Positions 1 through 7,306 of a stretch of DNA of 25,363 nucleotides are shown in pieces (the stretch's first letter is position 1; every line of letters starts with the position of its first letter). Both the position numbers and the translations under genes were made by a program. The notes beneath the pieces are model-generated. The model searched no databases. It was not told the DNA's origin and was given only the letters and a program-made list of their open reading frames with translations. The stretch is from assembly GCA_964450715.1 (NCBI GenBank), contig CAYVFC010000117.1, positions 1 through 25,363 of the forward strand. The letters are read 5' to 3'. Source of the DNA: CAYVFC01 sp964450715 (lineage in GTDB: Bacteria > Myxococcota_A > Polyangia > Polyangiales > JAFGIB01).

Positions 1-88
1 CTCGCGACTTAGGCGGCTCACGGCGGAGTTCTTGCGCCAAAAGCGCAGAAACTCGTGACTTAGGCGGCTCACGGCGGAGTTCTTGCGC
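1..88. repeat. Tandem direct repeat, 37 bp x 2
   Basis: Positions 1-37 and 52-88 are identical except for one base (C at 5, T at 56). The repeat period is 51 bp and the 14-bp spacer (38-51) is AT-richer. The array may continue to the left of the window. All three plus-strand frames meet stops soon, so I do not read it as coding. I see no link to the palindrome at 287-447. Confidence 0.85.
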
Positions 89-286
89 GAATTAACCGTT
101 CAGAGGGGTAGTTGCGCAGCCGCGGTCAGACCTGCAGGCTGAGTAGGTGAAAATACGCCGCGCTCGCCCCCTTGCTAACGAGCCGCCCGGTACGACGCTA
201 GTCGCCGAGTTGTACTTGCCCAAATTCAGCTTCTGCCCACCGTTTGCACGCGACGTTCGTCATGCAGGCAAAACACCGCTGAAAAC
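89..286. other. Gene-free stretch before palindromic element A
   Basis: No reading frame with plausible protein features is visible on either strand between the tandem repeat and the palindromic element. I see no clear promoter or terminator here. Confidence 0.5.
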
Positions 287-447
287 AGAAGCCATTTTAT
301 AAATACGGACCGAGTATTTCGGAGCGCGGCGGCCCCAGATGCAAGGAGCGACGACGAGGAATAGTGGTGCTATTTCGAGGAGGAGCGACGCCGCAGATGG
401 GGCCGCCCCGCCCGAAAGACGACGGGAGTATTTATGAAATGGCTTCT
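287..447 (+). repeat. Nested palindromic element, copy A (structured mobile/RNA element)
   Basis: The outer arms 287-306 and 428-447 are complementary over 20 bp with one T-G wobble. The inner arms 328-337 and 398-407 are a perfect 10-bp pair (GGCGGCCCCA / TGGGGCCGCC). Between the inner arms lies a 60-nt core with a small AATAG-TGGTG-CTATT hairpin (about 360-374). Copy B at 24857-25022 has the same layout and a core about 90% identical, but both arm pairs differ in sequence while remaining self-complementary. Such compensated change means that folding, as single-stranded DNA or RNA, is conserved. It could be a REP/BIME-like element moved by a Y1 transposase, a MITE, or a non-coding RNA. I cannot name the family. 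Confidence 0.85.
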
Positions 448-497
448 AGTAAAATTCCCCGAAAAACGAATCTCATTAAAAATGTGATCAATGGTGA

Positions 498-518
498 GGC
501 GCAAGGCCCGCCCCTACA
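498..518 (+). repeat. Conserved 21-bp motif flanking palindrome A
   Basis: This GC-rich 21-mer starts GGCGCA and ends CCCCTACA. It matches the reverse complement of 24815-24835 at 20 of 21 positions. In both places it lies on the 3' side of the palindromic element when the element is read in its own orientation, 50 nt away here and 21 nt away at copy B. Here it also lies just past the stop codon of yggS. It is probably part of the same dispersed repeat family. Confidence 0.7.
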
Positions 519-525
519 CCCACCA

Positions 526-1218
526 TCACCTGTCGCGATCGCCGAAGATGTCGGTGCCCACCCGCACCATGGTGGCGCCCTCCTCTATCGCTACCTCCAG
601 GTCGGCGCTCATCCCCATGGAGAGCTCGGGAAGCGATAGCTCGTGCGCCAGCTGCCGCAGGGCGCGAAAGCGGGGGCGGTTCTGCTCGGGCTGAAGCTCC
701 AACGGCGGGATGGCCATCAGCCCGCTCAGGCGCAAGGCATGGAGCTTGCCGATCGATTCCGCCAGGGCGGCCACCTCGGCCGGCGGACAGCCCGCCTTCT
801 GCTGCTCCCCAGCCAGGTTGACCTCGATGAGAACCTCCAGCGTCCGCTCCGCCTGCCGCGCCTTGGCGTCGAGCGCCTCTGCGGTGCGCAGCGAGTCCAC
901 GGTATCGACCGAATGGCAGATCCGCGCCGCGTCACGGGCCTTGTTGCGCTGCAGGTGACCGATGAAACGCCAGCGGATATCGGGCAGGTCGTCTAGCTCG
1001 CGAGCCTTGGCCGCGAGCTCCTGCAGGTAGTTCTCGCCGAAGTCGAGCTGGCCGAGCTCGTAAGCGGCCCGGATCAGCTCGGCCGGATGACGTTTGCCCA
1101 CTGCGATCAGGCGAACCGATTCCGGCGGGCGGCCCGACCGCGCGCAGGCCTTGCCAATACGGGCGCGCACCCGGTCCAGGCGCGCCGCCAGCTCGCCGGG
1201 CCTGGTATCGCCGCTCAC
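526..1218 (-). CDS. yggS: YggS/PROSC-family pyridoxal phosphate homeostasis protein
   Basis: A predicted 230-residue PLP-binding protein with the alanine-racemase-like TIM-barrel fold. Members of the family buffer and deliver pyridoxal 5'-phosphate and have no known catalytic turnover. Visible motifs are LIAVGKRHP with the likely PLP lysine at about residue 42, DFGENYLQEL, WRFIGHLQRNKA, EVLIEVNLAGE, GLMAIPP, and the C-terminal phosphate-binding region LSMGMSADLEVAIEEG...RVGTDIFG. The family normally has SK where this protein has GK, which is a mild variation. The GTG start at 1218 is chosen because it overlaps the maf stop as GTGA. Translation further upstream in this frame runs antisense-like through maf and has no family similarity. 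It is the last gene of a leftward operon-like run. Confidence 0.93.
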   Translation of the reverse strand: MSGDTRPGELAARLDRVRARIGKACARSGRPPESVRLIAVGKRHPAELIRAAYELGQLDFGENYLQELAAKARELDDLPDIRWRFIGHLQRNKARDAARICHSVDTVDSLRTAEALDAKARQAERTLEVLIEVNLAGEQQKAGCPPAEVAALAESIGKLHALRLSGLMAIPPLELQPEQNRPRFRALRQLAHELSLPELSMGMSADLEVAIEEGATMVRVGTDIFGDRDR

Positions 1219-1823
1219 GGCCAATGCTCCAGCGCCCCCGCTCCTACCAGCAAATCGATGGTCTGCACCGCGGGAAGGCCGACCACGTTGGAATAGGAGC
1301 CGTCGACCTCCGAGACCAGGCCGGCGCCCAACCCCTGTATGGCGTAGGAGCCGGCCTTGTCGCGCCCCTCGCCCGAGGCCACGTAACGGGCGATGGCGCC
1401 CGCGTCCAGGGAGCGGAAAGTGACCCGGGAGCTGACGGACAGATCCCGCCGCAGGCTCTGTCCGGCGCGGCGCAGGGCCACGGCGGTGATCACCTCGTGC
1501 GTGCGCCCGCCGAGCCGCCGGAGCATTCCCCGGGCCTGCTCGTCGTTCTCGGGCTTTTCCAGCACCCGGTCGTCGATCACCACGATGGTATCGGCTCCCA
1601 GCACAAAGGGACGTTCGCCGTCCTCGCACAGGCGCTCGGCTACCTCCGCGGCCTTGAGCGCGGCCATGCGACCCGCGTAGGCGGCCGGCGCTTCCCCTGG
1701 TTTCCGGCTCTCCTCCACCCCGCTGGGGATAACCTCGAAGGCCACGCCCAGCTGCTCCAGGATAGATCTGCGTCGCGGGGAGGCCGAGGCCAGTACCAGA
1801 GGTTGGAGCTGCTCCGCCATCAC
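1215..1823 (-). CDS. maf: Maf-family nucleoside triphosphate pyrophosphatase
   Basis: About 202 residues, the usual Maf length. Maf proteins hydrolyse non-canonical or selected nucleoside triphosphates (dTTP/UTP or m7GTP types) to monophosphate and pyrophosphate, and were first described as septum inhibitors. Seen here are the N-terminal substrate loop LASASPRRRSIL, the ADTIVVIDD motif with the probable catalytic aspartate, LRRLGGRTHEVITAV, and the GSYAIQGLGAGLVSEVDGSY segment near the C-terminus. The start is either GTG at 1823 or the next codon, ATG at 1820; neither has a strong ribosome site. It lies 36 bp after the MinD/HTH fusion gene and overlaps yggS by 4 bp, so translational coupling is likely. 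The substrate subclass cannot be decided by eye. Confidence 0.95.
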   Translation of the reverse strand: MMAEQLQPLVLASASPRRRSILEQLGVAFEVIPSGVEESRKPGEAPAAYAGRMAALKAAEVAERLCEDGERPFVLGADTIVVIDDRVLEKPENDEQARGMLRRLGGRTHEVITAVALRRAGQSLRRDLSVSSRVTFRSLDAGAIARYVASGEGRDKAGSYAIQGLGAGLVSEVDGSYSNVVGLPAVQTIDLLVGAGALEHWP

Positions 1824-1859
1824 CAGATAGCCCCTATCGGCCGCGAAATCATGGCGTCT

Positions 1860-3590
1860 TCAACCCGTTCGCTGTTCTAAATACTCGCGGTAGCGCTTGA
1901 TATAGGTACGGGCGACCTGCTGTGGATCGAGCTTCAGGTACTTGGCATATTCACCGACGAATCCGCGCGCGTACACTAGCGCCGGAAGCGCACCGAAATC
2001 GTCGTCCTCTATTGCCTTCAGGTAACCGAGCCCTATCTTGGTAGTCTGGGCGACGTCCCTCAGGTGCACCTTCTGGTAGCGGCGGACCTGTCGCAGCAGC
2101 GATCCGGTGAAATGGGTGTCCGGCGTGATCTCCGGCTGACCGGCGGCCTCTTCCAGCTCGGGCTCCTCCAGCGGCAGCAGCTCGTCGGGCGCGGGTTCCT
2201 CCTTGAACACCGACAGCTCGTAGGGCCGACGCCGGGCCGGGTCCAACAGCACGTCGAACGCCTCGTCCAGCCTCACCCGCAGCTTCTCCAGCTCGTGGGG
2301 CTCGTACAGACCGTAGCAGCAGAGGGAGTGCGGGGCGTAAATGTCGCGGCAGCGTTTGTAGGCGCGCCGGATCTCCTCGTCGGTCGCGCCCCGCTCCACC
2401 TCCAGCAGGTCGTGGTGGAGGTCGACGGGTACGCTGGGACGTTGCAGCGTGGTGGGCTTGCCCGCCTCGGTCAGCAGCAGGCGGCGGGCGAACTTCTCGA
2501 TCTTCTTGCTCGACTTGGTCCCCGGGCTCTCCAGCAGCAAAGGGCGCCGGTTGCGCACGCAGGTCCAGACCGTGTCGTCATTGTCGATGTGGCCCAAACA
2601 GTCGATGGTGAGCCCCAGGCGGCGGCGCGCCGCGCTTCGCATGTTGTATCCCAGCTCCAGATCGGCCCGCAGCCGCGTCTGGTTGACCAATAGCCTGGGC
2701 TCGAAGGCGGTCAGCGCGTCGCGCACCGAGTCGGCCAGCGGATGGTTCTCCTCGCCTAGCTCCCGCATCAGATCCAGCGGCGAGGGCGCGCCGCCCATGG
2801 CTTTCAGCCGCTTGCCCAGATCCGAACGTACATCTTCGTCGGAGATGCGGGAGAGCAGGAAGCGGGTGAAGGCGCCGCGCAGAAACCGGTAAGTGTTCTC
2901 GATGGCCGGCGGCTCGGGCACGGTCACGAAGACGGACAGGTCGGCAGCCAGGTAGGCATCGAGCAGCTCGCGGTTCACCCCACCGCCCAGATCGACCACC
3001 ACGTAATCGGCGTCAACGGTTCTCAGCCTGGGCAGCAGCTTGGCTTGGCGTATGGCCCGCTCCGCGTGGGCCTCGGGCGTGTCGATTCCGGTTCGCATCA
3101 GCCTGAGCCCGGCGAAGGGGGTGGCGGCGAGCGCTTCCTGGGGAACCTTGACGCCCGAGCGGGCCTCGCTGCTCGACGTCTTGCGGATGATGCGCAAGGG
3201 AACTGCCGGCGGTATCCCCAGGCAGGTGTGCAGGTTCGCACCGACGGGATCGGCGTCGACCAGCACCACTCGACGCCCGATGGATGCCAGGTAGAGGCCG
3301 AGATTGGCGGCCAGCACGGTCTTGCCCACGCCTCCCTTGGCGCCGGATACCGCGATCAACCGCAGCAGGCGAGGTCGGGCCGAGCGGTTCTCGTCCGGGG
3401 ACGCGTCGGGCAGGGGACCGCCGGGCGGGGCCGGCGGCGGGGCCGAGGTGTGCGGACGAACCGAGCGCACGGGAAGCGGCCAGGCCTGCTGCTCCTGGCC
3501 CTGGCCCTCGCCTTCCTCGGGTTCCGGCTCCTGAAACAGCTCCAGGTCCGTCTCGGAAGGCGTTCCCTTCGCGTCCTGATCTCTGTCCAT
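1860..3590 (-). CDS. MinD/ParA-like ATPase fused to a degenerate J-domain and a RodZ-type HTH
   Basis: Predicted 576 residues with an unusual domain order. An acidic, proline-rich N-terminal tail (about 1-75) precedes a MinD/ParA ATPase domain with deviant Walker A GAKGGVGKT (about 83-91), the VDADPVGANLH switch and a YVVVDLGGG Walker B segment. Residues about 392-460 resemble a DnaJ J-domain (LLEVERGATDEEIRRAY...DEAFDVLLDP), but the HPD motif is replaced by YAPH, so Hsp70 stimulation is doubtful. The C-terminal 80 residues resemble the HTH_25 domain of RodZ (LRDVAQTTKIGLGYLKAIE, YARGFVGEYAKYL). No membrane segment is visible. ATG at 3590 is preferred over an upstream TTG at 3656 because the extra residues look random. 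A role in cell polarity or positioning is inference only. Confidence 0.88.
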   Translation of the reverse strand: MDRDQDAKGTPSETDLELFQEPEPEEGEGQGQEQQAWPLPVRSVRPHTSAPPPAPPGGPLPDASPDENRSARPRLLRLIAVSGAKGGVGKTVLAANLGLYLASIGRRVVLVDADPVGANLHTCLGIPPAVPLRIIRKTSSSEARSGVKVPQEALAATPFAGLRLMRTGIDTPEAHAERAIRQAKLLPRLRTVDADYVVVDLGGGVNRELLDAYLAADLSVFVTVPEPPAIENTYRFLRGAFTRFLLSRISDEDVRSDLGKRLKAMGGAPSPLDLMRELGEENHPLADSVRDALTAFEPRLLVNQTRLRADLELGYNMRSAARRRLGLTIDCLGHIDNDDTVWTCVRNRRPLLLESPGTKSSKKIEKFARRLLLTEAGKPTTLQRPSVPVDLHHDLLEVERGATDEEIRRAYKRCRDIYAPHSLCCYGLYEPHELEKLRVRLDEAFDVLLDPARRRPYELSVFKEEPAPDELLPLEEPELEEAAGQPEITPDTHFTGSLLRQVRRYQKVHLRDVAQTTKIGLGYLKAIEDDDFGALPALVYARGFVGEYAKYLKLDPQQVARTYIKRYREYLEQRTG

Positions 3591-3683
3591 TGCGAGCGTT
3601 ACCGGCTGCAGTCCGTTCGACACCGGTGGTCTACCAAGAGGCGGGGGCGCGCGCAAATCGGGCCGCCGCCGCTCGACGCTTGC

Positions 3684-4289
3684 TCAAGCCGTCTGCCGGC
3701 GGTCGAAGCGCTCCCGGTCGGGGATCGCCGCCAGGAAGGGCTCCCACTCCTGGAACCGACGCGAGACCGAGGCCAGCTGAACGGTCGTTCGCCAGGAAGG
3801 ACGGAAGGGGCGCCCCAGCAGCTTCATCCCCGCCTCTTCGGGGGTGGCGTTCCCCTTGCGCAGGTTACACGCCCGGCAGGAGGCTACCAGGTTCTCCCAG
3901 GTAGTAGTGCCGCCCCGGGAACGCGGGATGACGTGATCCAGATCGAGATCGCCGGGAGCGAGCTGGCGCCCGCAGTACTGGCAGCAGTAGTTGTCGCGCA
4001 GCAAGACGTTACGTCGCGACAGCCGCAAGGTAGCGAGCGGCAGCTGACTATAACGAGAAAGAAGGACCAGGCGAGGGATCATCAGTTGCCCTCCGCTGGT
4101 TCTGATCATCTCCTCTCCGTTTACCGGGCGGGCCGTTTTCCAGGCGGTGAAGTCGTAGGGCTCGTGCTCGGCATCGAGCGCCCGCGCGGCTCCCACGTAC
4201 ATCATCATCAGCGCCCGGCGGGCGGTGGTGATGCGAACCGGCAGATAGTTCCGGTTCAATACCAGCACTGGAGCGTTCAACCCGTACAT
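3684..4289 (-). CDS. HNH endonuclease family protein
   Basis: A 201-residue protein with a C-terminal HNH nuclease domain. It has a CQYC zinc knuckle (Cys103, Cys106), the core DLDHVIPRSRGG with the catalytic His119, Asn133, and the second knuckle CRACN (Cys138, Cys141, Asn142). The N-terminal half (VLVLNRNYLPVRITTARRALMM) is the conserved leader of a common stand-alone HNH family found across many bacteria. The true cellular role of this family is unknown; it is not obviously tied to an intron, intein or restriction system here. It is the first gene of the leftward run and starts close to the long inverted repeat at 4391-4511. The start ATG has no strong ribosome site. Confidence 0.93.
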   Translation of the reverse strand: MYGLNAPVLVLNRNYLPVRITTARRALMMMYVGAARALDAEHEPYDFTAWKTARPVNGEEMIRTSGGQLMIPRLVLLSRYSQLPLATLRLSRRNVLLRDNYCCQYCGRQLAPGDLDLDHVIPRSRGGTTTWENLVASCRACNLRKGNATPEEAGMKLLGRPFRPSWRTTVQLASVSRRFQEWEPFLAAIPDRERFDRRQTA

Positions 4290-4390
4290 CAGCTAGCTCG
4301 CGAGAAAACCGCTATCCGAACCGGAGAGGCGCCGCGCCTCCCGGAAACGTAGCGTAGATCCATCGCCCGCGGGTGCGCAATCCTCCCCCT

Positions 4391-4511
4391 GGTTGGCGCG
4401 CTTTTCTCCGGCCCGGTCGGCGAAGGCGTCCGGTGACGAACACGTCTTCGTCGATCCGCATTTCATCGACGGTCCAGTCGCCGACCGGGCCGGAGAAAAG
4501 CGCGTCCAACC
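4391..4511. repeat. Long near-perfect inverted repeat between divergent genes
   Basis: The arm 4397-4423 is perfectly complementary to 4478-4504 (27 bp). Allowing a single bulged T at 4505 extends the pairing to 4391-4423 / 4478-4511. The 54-nt spacer has its own small palindromes: GACGAA 4435-4440 with TTCGTC 4447-4452, or alternatively CGTCGAT 4449-4455 with ATCGACG 4465-4471. It lies in the 271-bp gap between the HNH gene (minus) and the lamin-tail protein gene (plus). A transcript from either strand would fold into a very stable hairpin. It may be a MITE-like insertion, a bidirectional barrier, or a regulatory structure. I see no transposase or target-site duplication. Confidence 0.85.
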
Positions 4512-4560
4512 GACACGTCGCGCGCAACCTTCGACAAAAGCGGCCGATAATCGTAGCAGC

Positions 4561-6234
4561 ATGGACGAACACCTTTCACCCTCTTGCGCGTCTCGAATCC
4601 GCCGTGCGCACCCGGGCCCCTCCCCCGCCGTGTGGCTCGTCTCCTGCATCACCGCCCTGGACGCGCTGACCGCCGTAGGCTGCATCGCTTCCGAGCGGTT
4701 GAGCCCGGACAACTTCGACGCCCCGGGGACCGATCCGGTGCTCTCCGCCTACGACTGGGCAGGCCGTCCGACCCCGCTGGACGAAGTGGCGCGCAAGCCC
4801 TCCATCGAGATCGAGATCGGCACGCGCGTGGACGGATCGAACGAGCCGGCCCTGCTCTTCGAGGGAACGATGGATGACGAATTGCTGGAAGACCTGGCCC
4901 GGGCGCCGCTCAGAGCCGCCCATCTCGAACGTACGGTGGATTGCGCATTTCACTACCTGGATACCGAAATCATATTTGTGCCCCGTTCCACCCTAAAGCC
5001 GGGCTTCGTCTACACGGCGGCGCTGGGCGGCTGGGCGCGCGGCGAGAACGGCGCGAGCCTCTACCGGCAGGGCGAGGTCTTCTACCGCGAGTTGCGGGTC
5101 TCCCGGAGCGCCGACTCCGGCGCGCGCCCGGTGGGATCGTGGCCGGCTGACGGCAGCGCCGGCGTGCCCCCCAACCTCTCCTTCGCGGCGGTCGCTTTCG
5201 ACGGGGAGATCCAGGGGGAGCAGGAGGGTATCTGGCTGCAGGATCCCCGCGGCTTTGCGGTCCCCGCCCGGATAGGGACCGAACCGTGCGAGAACATCGG
5301 TTGGCGGAACGGCACCTGCGTACGTATCGAGCCCGAAGCCTGGCTGGCCGCGGGCGCCCGCTATCGACTGGCGGTGGGCGGTGCGCTGCGCGATGCGCGG
5401 GGCTCGCCGGTGGAGACCTGGAGCGCGAGCTTCATCACCGCCACGGTCATCGACCACGCGCCTCCCTCGCCCGCGCCGGGTAGCTGCGCGGTAGACGAAT
5501 TCGAAACGGAAACCGGCTGCGCCCTGGTGGACGACGGCAGCTTACGGCTGCGGCTGGGTGCGGACGAGCCGGTGATCTTTCGCCTTTCCATCCCCGGAGT
5601 CGAGGACGCGCCGGTGATCCGCCGCGTCGCCAGCCGGGGGGAGGCCGAGATCCGTCTCACGGGCCTCGAGGCCGACGCACTGGTGTCGATGGAGATCACC
5701 GCTCGTGACGCCGCGGAGAACGAATCCAGCTGGTCGCTACTGCTGCGCACCGAGGCCGGCCTTCCCCGTCTCTCCATCACCGAGATCCGGGCCGATCCGC
5801 GCGGGCCGGAGCCCCATCAGGAATTTATAGAAATTACGAATTGGGGCGACGAGCCGGTCGACCTACAGGGATTCTCGGTATCGGACGACGCCTACGAGGT
5901 TGGGGACACGATCGGGCGATCCGCGGTCGCCCACCCGGGTGCGAGTGTGTTGCTGGTGGCCGATCGCTTCGACCCGGAGGAGCCGCGCGATGACCCCGCG
6001 CCCCCGGGCGTTGCCGTGGTACGCGTGGGAGCCTCGTTGGCCGACTCCGGCCTCTCCAACTCGGGCGAGCCGCTGTACCTGCGCGACCCCGCCGGCCGGC
6101 GCGTCTCGGCCGCGCCCGCTTCACCACGACCGCGAGCCGGGGTCTGCCTGGTCCGGGTATCCGAGGACATGAGAGATGGCTCGCCGGGCAGCTTCGACTA
6201 TGATGAGGAAGGTCGATGCACGCCCGGCTACTGA
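4561..6234 (+). CDS. Secreted lamin-tail-domain (LTD) protein, probable lipoprotein
   Basis: Predicted 557 residues. Near the N-terminus a hydrophobic segment (AVWLVSCITALDALTAVGC) could be a lipoprotein signal with Cys at its end, though the N-region before it is long. The middle contains repeated beta-rich segments like bacterial SbsA-type Ig-like domains (SWPADGSAGVPPNLSFAA..., followed by TFI-like strands). The C-terminal part (LSITEIRADPRGPEPHQEFIEITNWGDEPVDLQGFSVSD...) is a typical lamin-tail domain, found in many secreted and surface proteins. ATG at 4561 is the first start that precedes the signal-like segment; earlier in-frame codons pass through the inverted repeat. It overlaps the first possible recD2 start by 19 bp. 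Its binding partner is unknown. Confidence 0.8.
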   Translation: MDEHLSPSCASRIRRAHPGPSPAVWLVSCITALDALTAVGCIASERLSPDNFDAPGTDPVLSAYDWAGRPTPLDEVARKPSIEIEIGTRVDGSNEPALLFEGTMDDELLEDLARAPLRAAHLERTVDCAFHYLDTEIIFVPRSTLKPGFVYTAALGGWARGENGASLYRQGEVFYRELRVSRSADSGARPVGSWPADGSAGVPPNLSFAAVAFDGEIQGEQEGIWLQDPRGFAVPARIGTEPCENIGWRNGTCVRIEPEAWLAAGARYRLAVGGALRDARGSPVETWSASFITATVIDHAPPSPAPGSCAVDEFETETGCALVDDGSLRLRLGADEPVIFRLSIPGVEDAPVIRRVASRGEAEIRLTGLEADALVSMEITARDAAENESSWSLLLRTEAGLPRLSITEIRADPRGPEPHQEFIEITNWGDEPVDLQGFSVSDDAYEVGDTIGRSAVAHPGASVLLVADRFDPEEPRDDPAPPGVAVVRVGASLADSGLSNSGEPLYLRDPAGRRVSAAPASPRPRAGVCLVRVSEDMRDGSPGSFDYDEEGRCTPGY

Positions 6235-7223
6235 AAGCCTCTTCCGCGCCCATGCCGAACGCCAACCAGCTCGAGGAAGAAACCCTGCAAGCCACGGTGG
6301 AGAGCATCGTCTTTCGCAGCGAGGACGGGCGCTACACGGTGGCCGGCGCGGTTCGCGAGCCAGACGGTGAGAGAGTGGTGGTGGTAGGCGACCTGGGTGA
6401 GGTCTCTCCCGGGGAGACCCTGAACATGAGAGGACGCTGGCAAACCCACGCCCAGTACGGCAAGCGTTTCCGCGCCACGGCCTTTTCCCCGGTGTTGCCC
6501 ACCACCGGCGCGGGTATCGCCCGCTACCTCGGCTCCGGGCTGATCAAGGGCATCGGCCCCTCGCTGGCAGCAAGGCTGGTCGAGAAATTCGGTGATCAGA
6601 CGCTGGAGGTGATCGGCGAAAGCCCGCAACGCTTGCTGGAAGTGGAAGGGGTGGGCCCCTCGCGCGTTCGCTCCATCGCCGAGGCCGTCAAGAGCCGCGG
6701 ACACGAGGCCGATACCCTCGCCTTTCTCATGGGGCTGGGGCTGGGGCCCGGGCAAGCCAACCGCATCCTGCGCCGGTACAGGGAGGAGACCGTACGGGTG
6801 GTCAGGGACGATCCGTATCTACTGGCCGAGCAGGTACGCGGCATCGGATTCAGGACCGCCGACCGCATCGGGCGCGCCATGGGCTACGCCACGGACGACC
6901 CGAGGCGCGCATCCGGTGCGGCGCTTCACCTGGTGGGTCGTGCGGCGGACGAGGGCCACGTGTTCATCGGCGTGCAGGAGCTGCTCGCCGCGGGAGGCGC
7001 GCTCGAGGTCCCGGGCGAGCGCATGAGCGAAGCGGTGAGCGAGCTCGGCGCGCGCGGTCTGCTGATCATCGAGGGCGAGGCTATTTACGCCCCTCCGCTA
7101 CACCAGGCCGAAATAAGGGTCGCCCGCAGGTTGCACGAGCTCGCCTCGCGGCGCCGGCGCCGGCGCCCGCCCCCCCCCCCCCCCCCCCCCCGGCGGCCCC
7201 GCGCCGGCCATAAGCCCGGCCAG
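6216..7223 (+). CDS. recD2: RecD2-family DNA helicase, N-terminal part (cut by assembly gap)
   Basis: N-terminal half of a RecD/TraA-type 5'-3' SF1B helicase acting in recombination and repair. It opens with LQATVESIVFRSEDGRYTVAG (shown in part), the oligonucleotide-binding-like start of RecD2, followed by ARYLGSGLIKGIGPSLAARL and LLEVEGVGPSRVRSIAEA, which are helix-hairpin-helix repeats. Real sequence ends at about 7155; after that the bases are poly-C/poly-G artefact up to the N run. ATG 6216 has AGGAAGG just upstream and overlaps the previous gene; ATG 6252 is an alternative closer to the usual family start. The remaining helicase core continues after the gap in another frame, so the gene itself is probably intact in the organism. 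Confidence 0.92.
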
Positions 7224-7306
7224 NNNNNNNNNNATGGGGCGGGGGCGCCCCCCCCCCCCCCGCGCGGGGGGGGGGGGGGGGGCGGCCCCCCCCCCCCCCC
7301 CCCCCC
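7156..7306. other. Assembly gap (10 N at 7224-7233) with low-complexity flanks
   Basis: Ten N bases at 7224-7233 are bordered by long runs of C and G that are unlike any other part of the window and that break the recD2 reading frame in mid-gene. This looks like sequencing or assembly error at a scaffold join, not biology. Any protein read through this stretch (poly-Pro or poly-Gly) should be ignored, and the true gap length is unknown. Confidence 0.95.

Noticed and set aside
1..88. CRISPR array
   Set aside because: Only two repeats with a 14-bp spacer and no cas genes in the window.
287..447. Integron attC site
   Set aside because: The arms lack the conserved GTTRRRY/RYYYAAC core sites, both arms vary between copies, and there is no integrase or cassette structure.
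364..639. Open frame starting inside palindrome A
   Set aside because: It runs through the repeat and the 3' end of yggS; no protein-like pattern, and the bases are explained by the palindrome.
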